Notes: a model not told the origin generated them from the letters alone. Numbered from the stretch's first letter, positions 39,512 through 49,934 are shown. The stretch: 64,000 nucleotides of DNA from Pseudomonas sp. MYb60 (GCF_002979555.1 NZ_PCOZ01000004.1:1-64000); one strand, 5' to 3'. Program-made: numbers and translations.

Positions 39512-42343
39512 TTAAACAGTGAAAGCATCTTGCAGCAGTTTTTCCTGCTGCTCGGCGTGCATCGACGCATAACCACATGCAGGTGCAGCAGAAGCATCAC
39601 GACCGGCATACTCCAGGCCCAGGGCCTTGTTATGGTTGCCGATGCTGCGACGCAGGTGATGCTGGCTGCTGTACCACGCGCCCTGGTTCATCGGTTCTTC
39701 CTGACACCACACCACGTTGGTGAGGTTGGTGTAAGGCGCGATGGCCTCCATCAGGTCGTCTTCCGGGAACGGGTAAAGCTGCTCGATACGCACGATGGCG
39801 ATGTCTTCGCGGCCTTCGGCACGACGTTTTTCCAGCAAGTCGTAGTAGACCTTGCCGCTGCACAGGACCAGGCGAGTGACCTTGGCCGCGTCCAGGGTGT
39901 CGATTTCCGGGATCACGGTCTGGAACGAACCATCCGCCAGATCTTCCAGGGTCGAGATGGCCAATTTATGACGCAGCAGCGACTTCGGCGTCAGCACTAC
40001 CAACGGCTTGCGCAGCGGGCGGATCACCTGGCGACGCAGCAAGTGGTAGATCTGGGCCGGCGTAGTCGGCACGCACACCTGGATGTTGTGCTCGGCGCAC
40101 AGTTGCAGGTAACGCTCCAGACGGGCCGAGGAGTGCTCCGGACCCTGACCTTCATAACCGTGCGGCAGCAGCATGGTCAGACCGCACAAACGGCCCCACT
40201 TGTGCTCGCCACTGGTGATGAACTGGTCGATAACCACCTGGGCACCGTTGGCGAAGTCGCCGAACTGGGCTTCCCAGATCACCAGCGCGTTCGGCGTGGT
40301 GGTGGAGTAACCATATTCAAACGCCAGTACGGCTTCTTCGGACAGGAACGAGTCGTACAGGTCGAAACGTGGCTGGCCTTCGTACAGGTGTTTCAGAGGC
40401 ACGTAGGTGCCCGCGTCTTTCTGGTTGTGCAAGACCGCGTGACGGTGCGAGAACGTACCACGGCCGATGTCCTGGCCGGTCATGCGGATCGGGTGACCTT
40501 CGAACGCCAGGGTCGCGTACGCCATGGTTTCGGCGTAACCCCAGTTGATCGGCAGGCCGCCGGCTTGCATCTTCTGACGGTCTTCGTAGATCTTCGCAAC
40601 CTGGCGCTGTACGACGAAGCCTTCCGGAATTTCCAGCAGCTTGGCAGACAGTTCCTGCAAGGTTTTCAGGTCGAACGAGGTATCGTGACGCGCAGTCCAG
40701 GTGTGACCCAGGTACGGACGCCAGTCAACGAACAGCTCTTTGTTCGGCTCTTTAACCAGGCTTTTCACTACGTGCAGACCATTGTCCAGCGCGTTGCGGT
40801 ATTCATCGATCTTCGCCTGAACACGCGCCTCGTCCACCACACCGGCCTTGGTCAGGCTTTCGGCGTACAGCTCACGGGTGGTGCGCTGCTTGGTGATCTG
40901 CTGGTACATCAGCGGCTGGGTGCCACTTGGCTCGTCCGCTTCGTTGTGACCGCGACGGCGGTAGCAGACCAGGTCGATGACCACGTCACGCTTGAACTGC
41001 ATGCGGTAGTCGACCGCCAGTTGGGTCACGAACAGCACGGCTTCCGGATCATCGCCATTCACATGGAGAATCGGCGCCTGGATCATCTTGGCAACGTCGG
41101 TGGCGTACTCGGTGGAGCGCGCATCCAGCGGGTTGCTGATGGTGAAGCCAACCTGGTTGTTGATGACGATGTGAACCGTACCGCCGGTCTTGAAGCCGCG
41201 GGTCTGCGACATCTGGAACGTTTCCAGGACCACGCCCTGACCGGCAAATGCCGCGTCACCGTGGATGGAAATCGGCAGGACTTTTTCACCGGTGGTGTCG
41301 TTGCGACGATCCTGGCGCGCACGGACCGAACCCTCGACCACTGGAGAAACGATTTCCAGGTGGGATGGGTTGAAGGCCATGGCCAGGTGAACTTCACCGC
41401 CGGTGGTCATCACGTTGGACGAGAAGCCCTGGTGGTATTTAACGTCACCGGAACCCAGCTCGACCTTCTTCTTGCCTTCGAACTCGTCGAACAGCTCACG
41501 CGGGTTCTTGCCGAAGGTGTTGACCAACACGTTCAAGCGACCACGGTGGGCCATGCCGATCACGATTTCCTTGGTGCCGTAGGAACCGGAACGCTGGATC
41601 AGCTCGTCGAGCATCGGGATCAGGCTCTCGCCACCTTCCAGACCGAAACGCTTGGTGCCTGGGTATTTGGTGCCCAGGTACTTCTCCAGGCCTTCGGCAG
41701 CGGTCACGCGCTCAAGCAAGTGGCCGCGAACGTCAGCGGACAAAACCGGACGGCCGCGCACACCTTCCAGACGATGCTGGAACCACTGGCGCTGCTCGGA
41801 ATCGGTGATGTGCGTGAACTCGGCGCCGATGGTGCGGCAATATGTCTGCTGCAACGCTTCGTGAATTTCGCGTAGGCTCGCTTCCTCTTTGCCGATGAAC
41901 AGGTCGCCGGCACGGAAGGTCGTATCAAGATCGGCATTGGTCAAGCCGTAATGATTGATCGACAGGTCAGCAGGTGCAGGACGCTGCCAGAGCCCCAGCG
42001 GGTCAAGCTGGGCCGCCTGGTGGCCACGCATCCGGTAGGCCTGGATCAGTCGCAGCACTTCAACTTGCTTCTTCTCGTGCTCACTGCTCACGCTGCCGGC
42101 GGAAACCGGCTGGGCGCGGCGCTGGTTCTTTGCCAGCAGCACAAACTGATCGCGAATCGTTGCGTGCGATACATCGGTGGCAGCGTTGCCGTCTGAAGAC
42201 AACGTCTGAAATTTGGTGCGCCATTCTTCTGGCACAGCGTTAGGGTCGTGCAGGTAGAGCTCATAAAGCTCTTCCACATAGGCAGCGTTACCACCTGAAA
42301 GATAGCCGCTGTTCCACATGCGCTGCATCACGCTTTCTTGCAT
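39512..42343 (-). CDS. sucA: 2-oxoglutarate dehydrogenase E1
   Basis: 943 residues from ATG 42343 with GAGGGTG upstream. This ThDP enzyme decarboxylates 2-oxoglutarate and hands succinyl to SucB. The N-terminal E2-binding tail (YLSGGNAAYVEELYELYL), the active site blocks GMAHRGRLNVL, GDAAFAGQGVV and VCYRRRGHNEADEP, and the C-terminal transketolase-like domain are complete. It begins 262 bases after sdhB, a gap that may hold an extra promoter or attenuator. Confidence 0.98.
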   Translation of the reverse strand: MQESVMQRMWNSGYLSGGNAAYVEELYELYLHDPNAVPEEWRTKFQTLSSDGNAATDVSHATIRDQFVLLAKNQRRAQPVSAGSVSSEHEKKQVEVLRLIQAYRMRGHQAAQLDPLGLWQRPAPADLSINHYGLTNADLDTTFRAGDLFIGKEEASLREIHEALQQTYCRTIGAEFTHITDSEQRQWFQHRLEGVRGRPVLSADVRGHLLERVTAAEGLEKYLGTKYPGTKRFGLEGGESLIPMLDELIQRSGSYGTKEIVIGMAHRGRLNVLVNTFGKNPRELFDEFEGKKKVELGSGDVKYHQGFSSNVMTTGGEVHLAMAFNPSHLEIVSPVVEGSVRARQDRRNDTTGEKVLPISIHGDAAFAGQGVVLETFQMSQTRGFKTGGTVHIVINNQVGFTISNPLDARSTEYATDVAKMIQAPILHVNGDDPEAVLFVTQLAVDYRMQFKRDVVIDLVCYRRRGHNEADEPSGTQPLMYQQITKQRTTRELYAESLTKAGVVDEARVQAKIDEYRNALDNGLHVVKSLVKEPNKELFVDWRPYLGHTWTARHDTSFDLKTLQELSAKLLEIPEGFVVQRQVAKIYEDRQKMQAGGLPINWGYAETMAYATLAFEGHPIRMTGQDIGRGTFSHRHAVLHNQKDAGTYVPLKHLYEGQPRFDLYDSFLSEEAVLAFEYGYSTTTPNALVIWEAQFGDFANGAQVVIDQFITSGEHKWGRLCGLTMLLPHGYEGQGPEHSSARLERYLQLCAEHNIQVCVPTTPAQIYHLLRRQVIRPLRKPLVVLTPKSLLRHKLAISTLEDLADGSFQTVIPEIDTLDAAKVTRLVLCSGKVYYDLLEKRRAEGREDIAIVRIEQLYPFPEDDLMEAIAPYTNLTNVVWCQEEPMNQGAWYSSQHHLRRSIGNHNKALGLEYAGRDASAAPACGYASMHAEQQEKLLQDAFTV

Positions 42344-42449
42344 GCTTGGTCACCCTCGATTTGGGGACACCACCGGCGAAAACACCGAGTTTGCTTGCAA
42401 AAGGCCAAGTGCAGCGACCAAAACAAGCCACTTAGGATCACGCTGATAG

Positions 42450-42467
42450 TTCGGGTACCAACCCGAA
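42450..42467 (-). other. hairpin in the sdhB-sucA gap
   Basis: TTCGGGT (42450-42456) pairs with ACCCGAA (42461-42467) around a 4-base loop about 107 bases before sucA. There is no T tract. It could mark an RNA processing or stability site between the sdh and suc parts of the operon. No clear sigma-70 promoter was found in the 262-base gap. Confidence 0.4.
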
Positions 42468-42605
42468 TGCCCCTGCTTGTCTCATTTCTTCAAAATAAGA
42501 GCCGCGGCTTTGTAAGTCGCTGCTCAAGTTAAAACTACGGCGCCGGTTGAAGCCTGCGCCGCAGCATTTACGGGCACAACGGTCCTGCTTTTACTACAAC
42601 GTCAG

Positions 42606-43310
42606 TTACACGCCGCTGTGCAGCAGCATGTTACGGATGTGACCAATGGCCTTAGTCGGGTTCAGGCCTTTGGGACATACGTTGACGCAGTTCATGATCC
42701 CGCGGCAGCGGAATACGCTGAACGGGTCATCCAGCGAAGCCAGACGCTCGGACGTCTTGGTATCACGGCTGTCTGCCAGGAAGCGGTACGCTTGCAGCAG
42801 GGCAGCTGGACCCAGGAACTTGTCCGGGTTCCACCAGAAGGACGGGCACGAGGTCGAGCAGCAAGCGCACAGGATGCACTCGTACAGACCGTCGAGCTTG
42901 TCGCGCTCTTCCGGGGACTGCAGACGCTCGATGGCCGGGGCCGGCGTGTCGTTCTGCAGGAACGGCTTAACTTTCTCGTATTGCTTGTAGAAGATGCTCA
43001 TATCGACGACCAGGTCACGGATAACCGGCAAACCTGGCAGAGGACGAACGATCAGCTTGTTACCCTTGACCACGGCGGACAGCGGCGTGATGCACGCCAG
43101 GCCGTTTTTGCCGTTGATGTTCATGCCGTCGGAACCGCACACACCTTCACGGCAAGAGCGACGGTAGGAGAAACCCTCGTCCTGCTCTTTGATCAGTGCC
43201 AATACGTCCAGCACCATCAGGTCTTTACCGCCGGTATCGACCTGGAATTCCTGCATGAACGGCGCAGCGTCCTGATCAGGGTTGTAGCGATAAACACTGA
43301 CTTTCAACAT
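42606..43310 (-). CDS. sdhB: succinate dehydrogenase iron-sulfur subunit
   Basis: 234 residues from ATG 43310 (MLKVSVYRYN); a GTG at 43319 is in frame, but the ATG has AGGG 8 bases upstream. It carries electrons from SdhA to quinone through three clusters, shown by CREGVCGSDG with its partner cysteine in GLAC (2Fe-2S), CILCACCSTSCP (4Fe-4S) and CRGIMNCVNVCPKG (3Fe-4S/4Fe-4S ligands). Membrane-associated on the cytoplasmic side. Confidence 0.98.
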   Translation of the reverse strand: MLKVSVYRYNPDQDAAPFMQEFQVDTGGKDLMVLDVLALIKEQDEGFSYRRSCREGVCGSDGMNINGKNGLACITPLSAVVKGNKLIVRPLPGLPVIRDLVVDMSIFYKQYEKVKPFLQNDTPAPAIERLQSPEERDKLDGLYECILCACCSTSCPSFWWNPDKFLGPAALLQAYRFLADSRDTKTSERLASLDDPFSVFRCRGIMNCVNVCPKGLNPTKAIGHIRNMLLHSGV

Positions 43311-43321
43311 GGCAGCCACCC

Positions 43322-45094
43322 TTAGTAAGTCCGAATCTTCGGTTCAAACGTCGGCACCGTCTTCGGCGAGAAGTTCACGGCACGCTTGGTCACGCGCTTG
43401 TCACCCGGGAAGTACAGGGTGTGGCACAACCAGTTTTCGTCGTCGCGATCTTCAAAGTCTTCACGGGCGTGGGCACCACGGGATTCTTTACGAACCTCGG
43501 CAGCGATCGCGGTCGCTTCGGCGACTTCCAGCAGGTTTTGCAGCTCAAGGGCTTCGATACGAGCGGTGTTGAACGCCTGGCTCTTGTCGTTGATCTTGAC
43601 GTTGGCGATGCGCTTGCGCAGATCAGCCAGCTGGGCAATGCCCTTCTGCATGTATTCGCCGGTACGGAACACACCGAAGTAGTTCTGCATGCAGCTTTGC
43701 AGCTCGCGACGCAGGGTAGCCACGTCTTCGCCATCGGTGCGCTCGTTCAGCGCGTTCAGGCGCGCCAGGGCGGCTTCGATGTTCGCGTCGGTGGCGTCAT
43801 CGTATTCGATGCCGTCAGTCAGCGCTTTTTCCAGGTGCAGGCCGGCCGCGCGGCCGAATACCACCAGGTCGAGCAGCGAGTTGCCGCCCAGGCGGTTGGC
43901 GCCGTGAACCGATACGCAGGCCACTTCGCCTACAGCGAACAGACCGTGGATGATCTCGTCCTGGCCTTCGGCGTTCTGGGTGATTGCCTGACCATGAATG
44001 TTGGTCGGTACGCCGCCCATCATATAGTGGCAGGTTGGAACAACCGGCACCGGCGCCAACACAGGGTCAACGTGAGCGAAGGTCTTGGACAGTTCGCAGA
44101 TACCTGGCAGGCGGCTGTGCAGCACTTCCTCGCCCAGGTGATCGAGCTTGAGCATCACGTGGTCGCCGTTCGGGCCACAGCCGTTGCCGGCGATGATCTC
44201 TTTAACCATCGAACGGGCTACAACGTCACGGCCCGCCAGGTCTTTCGCGTTCGGAGCGTAACGCTCCATGAAACGCTCGCCGTGCTTGTTGATCAGGTAG
44301 CCGCCTTCACCACGGCAACCTTCGGTCACCAGTACACCGGCGCCGGCGATGCCGGTTGGGTGGAACTGCCACATTTCGATGTCTTGTACCGGAACGCCCG
44401 CACGCAGTGCCATGCCGACGCCGTCACCGGTGTTGATCAGGGCATTGGTGGTCGAGGCGTAGATACGGCCAGCACCGCCGGTTGCCAGCACGGTGGCCTT
44501 GGCGCGGATGTAGGTGGTTTCGCCGGTTTCGATGCAGATGGCGATCACACCGACGAATTCGCCTTGTGCGTTCTTCACCAGGTCGACCGCGTAGTACTCG
44601 TTCAGGAACGTGGTACCGGCTTTCAGGTTGCCCTGATACAGGGTGTGCAGCAGCGCGTGACCGGTACGGTCGGACGCGGCACAGGTACGTGCAGCCTGCC
44701 CGCCTTTACCGTAATCCTTCGACTGGCCGCCGAATGGACGCTGGTAGATACGACCTTGTTCGGTACGCGAGAACGGCAGACCCATGTGGTCCAGCTCGAA
44801 CACCGCGGCCGGGCCTTCCTGACACATGTATTCGATAGCGTCCTGGTCGCCGATGTAGTCGGAACCCTTGACGGTATCGTACATGTGCCAGCGCCAGTCA
44901 TCGTTCGGGTCGGCGGAAGCGATGGCGCAGGTGATGCCACCTTGGGCCGATACGGTGTGGGAACGCGTCGGGAACACCTTGGTGATCACGGCAGTCTTGT
45001 GACCGCCCTGGGCCAGCTGCAGCGCGGCGCGCATGCCAGCACCGCCGCCACCAATGATGATGGCGTCGAATGAAATAGTTGGAATGTTAGCCAT
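43322..45094 (-). CDS. sdhA: succinate dehydrogenase flavoprotein subunit
   Basis: 590 residues. It oxidises succinate to fumarate with covalent FAD. The N-terminal motif [13 protein letters not shown], the flavinylated His46 in [10 protein letters not shown], the active-site regions HPTGIAGAG and the [22 protein letters not shown] block are present. It begins 3 bases after the sdhD stop and ends 11 bases before sdhB. Confidence 0.98.
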   Translation of the reverse strand: MANIPTISFDAIIIGGGGAGMRAALQLAQGGHKTAVITKVFPTRSHTVSAQGGITCAIASADPNDDWRWHMYDTVKGSDYIGDQDAIEYMCQEGPAAVFELDHMGLPFSRTEQGRIYQRPFGGQSKDYGKGGQAARTCAASDRTGHALLHTLYQGNLKAGTTFLNEYYAVDLVKNAQGEFVGVIAICIETGETTYIRAKATVLATGGAGRIYASTTNALINTGDGVGMALRAGVPVQDIEMWQFHPTGIAGAGVLVTEGCRGEGGYLINKHGERFMERYAPNAKDLAGRDVVARSMVKEIIAGNGCGPNGDHVMLKLDHLGEEVLHSRLPGICELSKTFAHVDPVLAPVPVVPTCHYMMGGVPTNIHGQAITQNAEGQDEIIHGLFAVGEVACVSVHGANRLGGNSLLDLVVFGRAAGLHLEKALTDGIEYDDATDANIEAALARLNALNERTDGEDVATLRRELQSCMQNYFGVFRTGEYMQKGIAQLADLRKRIANVKINDKSQAFNTARIEALELQNLLEVAEATAIAAEVRKESRGAHAREDFEDRDDENWLCHTLYFPGDKRVTKRAVNFSPKTVPTFEPKIRTY

Positions 45095-45097
45095 GGA

Positions 45098-45466
45098 TCA
45101 GATACCCCAAAGAATCTGCACACCCCAGACGAAGTAAGCGAACATCGCGACGCCGCAGACTGCCTGGAAGAGGAAACGTACTGCGGTCGCGGACTTGCCC
45201 AGCGCCATCGGCGTCAGGTAGTCGGTCGCGATGGTCCACATGCCGACCCAGGCGTGTGCGCCCAGGGCTACAAGGGCCAGCAGACTGAAGATTCGCATCG
45301 CATTGTGGGAAAACAGGCCATGCCATTGCTCATAGCTGATGCCTGGATTGGCGACGAGGTATCCGATCAGGAAGATGAAATAAGCCGCGAGAACGACCGC
45401 AGACACACGTTGTGCCATCCAGTCATAGAGGCCCGAACGCGAAAGGTTCGTAACGCTGGTTACCAT
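45098..45466 (-). CDS. sdhD: succinate dehydrogenase membrane anchor subunit
   Basis: 122 residues from ATG 45466, with AGGAG 7 bases upstream. Three membrane helices; His71 region LGAHAWVGMWTIATDYL provides the haem b ligand and the Asp-Tyr near the quinone site. It overlaps the end of sdhC by seven bases. In P. aeruginosa the sdhD start region is a target of the iron-responsive PrrF small RNAs; that regulation is likely here but not shown by the sequence alone. Confidence 0.95.
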   Translation of the reverse strand: MVTSVTNLSRSGLYDWMAQRVSAVVLAAYFIFLIGYLVANPGISYEQWHGLFSHNAMRIFSLLALVALGAHAWVGMWTIATDYLTPMALGKSATAVRFLFQAVCGVAMFAYFVWGVQILWGI

Positions 45467-45837
45467 ATCCAAACTCCTGCCAGAACGATCAGCACCACGG
45501 AAATGGCGATGATGATTTTCGAGCCCAGGCGGCCGCCTTCCAGCGTCTCACCGATACCCGCATCCATGATCAAGTGGCGCACACCGGCAACCAGGTGATA
45601 CAGCAGAGCGGACAGGAGGCCCCATGCTACGAACTTGGCCAGCGGGCTGGTCAAGCATGCCTTCACCTCGGCGTAACCTTCCTCGGAACCCAGGGATTTG
45701 CTCAATGCGTAAAGCATGATGCCCAGGCCCAAAAACAGGATGATGCCGGAAACACGGTGCAGGAACGACGTAACGCCGGTGATGGGGAGTTTGATGGTCC
45801 TTAGGTCTAGGTTTACAGGTCGTTGGCTATTCTTCAC
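45460..45837 (-). CDS. sdhC: succinate dehydrogenase cytochrome b556 subunit
   Basis: 125 residues from a GTG at 45837 (KNSQRPVNLDLRTIKLPITG follows); an in-frame TTG at 45870 is the other choice, and neither has a clear ribosome-binding site. Three membrane helices, SFLHRVSG with Ser and Arg at the quinone pocket, and the haem ligand His in ALLYHLVAGVRHLIMD. First gene of the TCA operon, with a leader of about 130 bases after its promoter. Confidence 0.93.
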   Translation of the reverse strand: MKNSQRPVNLDLRTIKLPITGVTSFLHRVSGIILFLGLGIMLYALSKSLGSEEGYAEVKACLTSPLAKFVAWGLLSALLYHLVAGVRHLIMDAGIGETLEGGRLGSKIIIAISVVLIVLAGVWIW

Positions 45838-45972
45838 GGCTTTTTTTTCACACTGAAGAGCCCCTAACAATCAGGGCAAAGTTGTAGGGGAGTGCACTGG
45901 TCAGGTAGCACCACCCAGGGAGTGCGACCCCCAATGAAAGCAAGCCCAAAAGCCCTTGGCGGTCGGTGGCCG

Positions 45973-46001
45973 AGTATAGACAGTTAGGTTACTAATGACA
46001 A
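45973..46001 (-). promoter_or_regulatory. sigma-70 promoter of sdhCDAB-suc operon
   Basis: On the minus strand: TTGTCA (46001-45996), 17-base spacer, TATACT (45978-45973). Both hexamers match the consensus at five of six positions. The predicted start is near 45966. Confidence 0.75.
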
Positions 46002-46115
46002 CGCGCCTGCCTCACCCTAATAGCGGATTGCGCTGGCGGGATAAAAGGCGTAAATGGCAGTCAATTTCGAGGAAAAAGTCCGGTTAAAGCCTTCTGGTGC
46101 AAGACTTTAGGCAAA

Positions 46116-46143
46116 TTGACATCTGGATTTATATCAATATAGT
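46116..46143 (+). promoter_or_regulatory. sigma-70 promoter of gltA
   Basis: TTGACA (46116-46121), a perfect -35, then a 16-base spacer and TATAGT (46138-46143). The start is expected near 46150, giving a leader of about 50 bases before gltA. Confidence 0.8.
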
Positions 46144-46201
46144 GGTGCGGGCCCTGCGTGGGGGGTCTGTCTGATGATTTGAAGCATAAATAGGAGGCCA
46201 C

Positions 46202-47491
46202 ATGGCTGACAAAAAAGCGCAGTTGATCATCGAGGGCGCAGCCCCCGTCGAGCTGCCCATTTTAACCGGCACCGTTGGTCCCGATGTTATCGACGTACGG
46301 GGCCTGACGGCCACGGGCCGTTTCACTTTCGACCCAGGCTTCATGTCGACCGCCTCTTGCGAGTCGAAGATCACCTATATCGACGGCGACAATGGCATTC
46401 TGCTTCACCGCGGCTACCCGATCGAGCAACTGGCCGAGCAGTCGGACTACCTGGAAACCTGCTACCTGCTGCTAAATGGCGAACTGCCAACAGCCGAGCA
46501 GAAAGCCCAGTTCGTCAGCACTGTGAAGAACCACACCATGGTTCACGAGCAGTTGAAGACTTTCTTCAACGGTTTCCGTCGCGACGCCCACCCGATGGCC
46601 GTCATGTGCGGTGTGGTCGGCGCCCTGTCGGCCTTCTATCACGACTCCCTCGACATCAATAACCCGCAGCATCGCGAAATCTCCGCGATCCGCCTGGTTG
46701 CCAAGATGCCGACCCTGGCCGCAATGGTTTACAAGTACTCCATGGGCCAACCCATGATGTACCCGCGCAACGACCTGACGTATGCGGAAAACTTCCTGCA
46801 CATGATGTTCAACACACCGTGCGAGATCAAACCGATCAGCCCGGTGCTGGCCGCTGCGATGGACAAGATCTTCATCCTCCACGCCGACCACGAACAGAAC
46901 GCCTCTACCTCTACCGTACGTCTGGCCGGTTCTTCGGGTGCCAACCCGTTCGCCTGTATCGCCGCCGGTATCGCCGCACTGTGGGGCCCTGCCCACGGCG
47001 GTGCGAACGAAGCCGTCTTGACTATGCTCGATGAAATCGGCGATGTCTCCAACATCGACAAGTTCATCGCCAAGGCCAAGGACAAGAACGATCCGTTCAA
47101 GTTGATGGGCTTCGGTCACCGGGTCTACAAGAACCGCGACCCGCGCGCCACCGTCATGAAGAAGACCTGCGACGAAGTGTTGAAGGAACTGGGCATCAAG
47201 AACGATCCGCAACTCGAACTGGCCATGCGCCTGGAAGAGATCGCCCTGACCGACCCGTACTTCATCGAACGCTCGCTGTACCCGAACGTCGACTTCTACT
47301 CGGGGATCATCCTCAAGGCGATCGGCATTCCAACCAGCATGTTCACCGTGATCTTCGCCCTGGCGCGGACCGTGGGCTGGATCTCCCACTGGAAAGAAAT
47401 GCTCTCCAGCCCGTACAAGATTGGCCGCCCGCGCCAGCTTTACACCGGCTACGAGTCGCGTGACATCACCAAGCTGGAAGATCGCAAGTAA
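46202..47491 (+). CDS. gltA: citrate synthase
   Basis: 429 residues, type II hexameric form known in Gram-negatives. It condenses oxaloacetate and acetyl-CoA. AGGAGG precedes the ATG. Active-site motifs are [33 protein letters not shown] and NVDFYSG, giving the two histidines and the aspartate. The N-terminal Cys-containing domain typical of the NADH-inhibited enzyme ([20 protein letters not shown]) is also present. Confidence 0.98.
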   Translation: MADKKAQLIIEGAAPVELPILTGTVGPDVIDVRGLTATGRFTFDPGFMSTASCESKITYIDGDNGILLHRGYPIEQLAEQSDYLETCYLLLNGELPTAEQKAQFVSTVKNHTMVHEQLKTFFNGFRRDAHPMAVMCGVVGALSAFYHDSLDINNPQHREISAIRLVAKMPTLAAMVYKYSMGQPMMYPRNDLTYAENFLHMMFNTPCEIKPISPVLAAAMDKIFILHADHEQNASTSTVRLAGSSGANPFACIAAGIAALWGPAHGGANEAVLTMLDEIGDVSNIDKFIAKAKDKNDPFKLMGFGHRVYKNRDPRATVMKKTCDEVLKELGIKNDPQLELAMRLEEIALTDPYFIERSLYPNVDFYSGIILKAIGIPTSMFTVIFALARTVGWISHWKEMLSSPYKIGRPRQLYTGYESRDITKLEDRK

Positions 47492-47510
47492 GCATCGCTT
47501 AGTTGCACTG

Positions 47511-47541
47511 AAAACGGCCTCCCTCAGCGGAGGCCGTTTTT
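47511..47541 (+). terminator. intrinsic terminator after gltA
   Basis: AAAACGGCCTCC pairs with GGAGGCCGTTTT, then TGTTTG; about 20 bases after the gltA stop. Confidence 0.93.
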
Positions 47542-47584
47542 GTTTGTGCAGGGTTCGGGAGACTGTGCTGCCTGAACTGGCCCT

Positions 47585-47733
47585 ATCGGGGGCAAGCCCA
47601 CTCCCACATTGACCGCATTCACACAGTTTGGCGTGTGAACACAGCCAGTGCGGGAGGAGGCACCCACCCTGCAGTGTGTTAACCCTTTGGATGTGTAAAC
47701 ACAGTCAAATGTGGGAGGGGGCTTGCCCCCGAT
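47585..47733. repeat. cluster of three REP elements
   Basis: ATCGGGGGCAAGCCCACT... (47585-47608) faces TGTGGGAGGGGGCTTG... (47710-47733). Between them at about 47632-47675 is a decayed copy (GTGCGGGAGGAGGCACCCA). The decayed and the right copies share their left flank (GTGTGAACACAG at 47632 and GTGTAAACACAG at 47693), so a flank-plus-REP unit has been duplicated in tandem. Confidence 0.85.
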
Positions 47734-47766
47734 AGCAATAGACCACCCACCCCACAACCCCCAGGC

Positions 47767-47802
47767 AAAAAAATACCCCGGTCTTTCGACCGGGGCATTT
47801 CT
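47767..47802 (-). terminator. intrinsic terminator after actP
   Basis: ATACCCCGGTC and GACCGGGGCAT form the stem around TTTC; on the minus strand a T run follows. It is 17 bases past the actP stop. Confidence 0.88.
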
Positions 47803-47818
47803 TGTTCAGCGACAACCC

Positions 47819-49477
47819 TTAGTGGTCAACCGCCCCACTTGCCCCCAGGCCAGTCTGCGAACGCACAAACTGCGGGAAGTACAGCGCACGCTCTTTCTCT
47901 GCCGCCGCCGACTTGTCGGTGATGGAGAAGAACCAGATACCGACGAACGCAATGATCATCGAGAACAGTGCCGGGTACTCGTAAGGGAAGATGGCTTTTT
48001 CGTGGTGCAGGATCGAGACCCAGATGGTCGGACCCAACACCATCAGGCCCACGGCACTGATCAAGCCCAGCCAGCCGCCAATCATTGCACCGCGCGTGGT
48101 GAGGTTTTTCCAGTACATGGAAAGCAGCAACACCGGGAAGTTACAGCTGGCGGCAATGGAGAACGCCAGGCCGACCATGAACGCAATGTTCTGGCTTTCG
48201 AACAGGATACCCAGGCCGATAGCCAGCACGCCCAACGCGATAGTGGTGATCTTCGATACGCGAATCTCATCCTTGTCGTTGGCCTTGCCTTTCTTGATCA
48301 CGCTGGCGTACAGGTCGTGGGACACCGCCGAAGCACCGGCCAGTGTCAGGCCGGCAACCACCGCGAGGATGGTGGCGAAGGCCACGGCCGAGATGAAGCC
48401 CAGGAAAATACTGCCACCCACCGCATTGGCCAGGTGCACCGCCGCCATGTTGTTACCGCCCAGCAACGCGCCTGCTGCATCCTTGAACGCCGGGTTGGTG
48501 CTCACCAGCAGGATCGCGCCAAAACCGATGATGAAGGTCAGGATGTAGAAGTAACCAATGAAGCCCGTCGCGTAGAACACGCTCTTGCGTGCTTCCTTGG
48601 CATCGCTGACCGTGAAGAAGCGCATCAGGATGTGTGGCAGGCCAGCGGTACCGAACATCAGTGCCAGGCCCAGCGAGAACGCGGAGATCGGATCTTTCAC
48701 CAGGCCGCCGGGACTCATGATCGCCTCACCTTTAGGGTGAACCTTGATCGCCTCAGAGAACAGCGCGTTGAAGTCGAAGTTCACGTGTTTCATGACCATC
48801 AGCGCCATGAACGAGGCGCCGGACAGTAGCAACACTGCCTTGATGATCTGTACCCAAGTGGTTGCCAGCATGCCGCCGAACAACACATAGAGCACCATCA
48901 GGATGCCCACCAGGATCACCGCCACGTGGTAGTCCAGGCCGAACAGCAGCTGGATCAGCTTGCCCGCGCCCACCATCTGCGCGATCAGGTAGAACGCCAC
49001 CACCACCAGCGAGCCACAGGCTGACAGGCTGCGAATCTGGGTCTGGCCCAGGCGATAGGACGCCACGTCGGCAAATGTGTACTTGCCCAGGTTGCGCAGG
49101 CGCTCGGCGATCAGGAACAGAATGATCGGCCAGCCCACCAGGAAGCCGATCGAGTAGATCAGGCCGTCGTAGCCGGAGGTGTAGACCAGCGCGGAAATCC
49201 CCAGGAAGGACGCCGCCGACATGTAGTCACCGGCAATCGCCAGGCCGTTCTGGAAACCGGTGATCTTGCCGCCGGCGGCGTAGTAGTCGGCCGCCGATTT
49301 GTTGCGCTTGGACGCCCAGTAGGTGATGCACAGGGTGGCACCGACAAACGCGACAAACATCACGATGGCCGATACGTTCAGGGGTTGCTTGTGCACTTCA
49401 CCGGTCAATGCGTCCGCAGCCCAGAGAGCTGGAGCAAACAACGAAGCGCCCAATACTGCCAGTAGACGCCGGATCAT
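47819..49477 (-). CDS. actP: cation/acetate symporter
   Basis: 552 residues, sodium:solute symporter family, with a cleavable-looking N-terminal segment and about 13 membrane helices. [23 protein letters not shown], the SSS signature in the middle and [21 protein letters not shown] are typical of ActP (YjcG), which imports acetate and glycolate. Its start overlaps the stop of the DUF485 gene by four bases, the normal yjcH-actP coupling. In pseudomonads acetate genes are controlled by the CrbS/CrbR (MxtR/ErdR) system. Confidence 0.95.
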   Translation of the reverse strand: MIRRLLAVLGASLFAPALWAADALTGEVHKQPLNVSAIVMFVAFVGATLCITYWASKRNKSAADYYAAGGKITGFQNGLAIAGDYMSAASFLGISALVYTSGYDGLIYSIGFLVGWPIILFLIAERLRNLGKYTFADVASYRLGQTQIRSLSACGSLVVVAFYLIAQMVGAGKLIQLLFGLDYHVAVILVGILMVLYVLFGGMLATTWVQIIKAVLLLSGASFMALMVMKHVNFDFNALFSEAIKVHPKGEAIMSPGGLVKDPISAFSLGLALMFGTAGLPHILMRFFTVSDAKEARKSVFYATGFIGYFYILTFIIGFGAILLVSTNPAFKDAAGALLGGNNMAAVHLANAVGGSIFLGFISAVAFATILAVVAGLTLAGASAVSHDLYASVIKKGKANDKDEIRVSKITTIALGVLAIGLGILFESQNIAFMVGLAFSIAASCNFPVLLLSMYWKNLTTRGAMIGGWLGLISAVGLMVLGPTIWVSILHHEKAIFPYEYPALFSMIIAFVGIWFFSITDKSAAAEKERALYFPQFVRSQTGLGASGAVDH

Positions 49478-49785
49478 TGCGCAGCCTCCTTGAGAATCGC
49501 ATTGTTCAGGTCGTCAAATTCGCCATTGGCGCGGCGTACATAGATGCCGGTCAGGATGAAGGCGGACACAATCAGTCCGACGCCCAGGGGAATGCCCCAG
49601 GTAATCGAGGAACCAGGGCTGAGCTTGGCCCCCAGTACTTGTGGCCCGTAGGCAATCAACAGGATGAAAGCGGAGTAAAGCCCTAACATGATCGCCGAGA
49701 GAATCCAGGCGAACCTTTCCCTTTTTCTCACCAGCTCCTTGAAGCGCGGGCTGTTTTGAATCGAGAGGTAAATGCTGTCGTTCAT
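49474..49785 (-). CDS. DUF485 membrane protein (YjcH-like)
   Basis: 103 residues with two membrane helices (about 25-45 and 62-82). [19 protein letters not shown] is the conserved entry of DUF485. It almost always precedes actP and is thought to assist that permease. GAGG precedes the ATG. Confidence 0.93.
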   Translation of the reverse strand: MNDSIYLSIQNSPRFKELVRKRERFAWILSAIMLGLYSAFILLIAYGPQVLGAKLSPGSSITWGIPLGVGLIVSAFILTGIYVRRANGEFDDLNNAILKEAAQ

Positions 49786-49934
49786 TGTTTTTATCCTCGC
49801 AGCACAGCTTTTTATTATTTTGGAACGTATCCACTGTATTCGGCTGCGGGACAGGTTCCAGACGACCTTAGTCTTAGATCGAGTGTAGCGAGGGATTCTG
49901 AGGCCGCTGGAGGATTTGCGGGACGCAAAACAAT

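Larger units (their letters stand above)
45838..46201. other. divergent control region sdhC / gltA
   Basis: This 364-base gap holds two good, non-overlapping sigma-70 promoters pointing away from each other (sdhC at 45973-46001 and gltA at 46116-46143), with about 115 bases between their -35 elements. The arrangement lets one regulator bound in the middle act on both the first and the later TCA steps. No small gene was seen. Confidence 0.7.
47492..47818. other. gltA-actP gap with terminators and REP cluster
   Basis: The gap between the convergent gltA and actP genes contains the gltA terminator, three REP copies (one degenerate) and the actP terminator. Nothing else was recognised. Confidence 0.75.

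Noticed and set aside
39530..41875. 781-codon open frame opposite sucA
   Set aside because: Antisense shadow of a conserved enzyme gene; no domain and no ribosome-binding site.
43421..45073. 550-codon open frame opposite sdhA
   Set aside because: Antisense shadow of sdhA with no support of its own.
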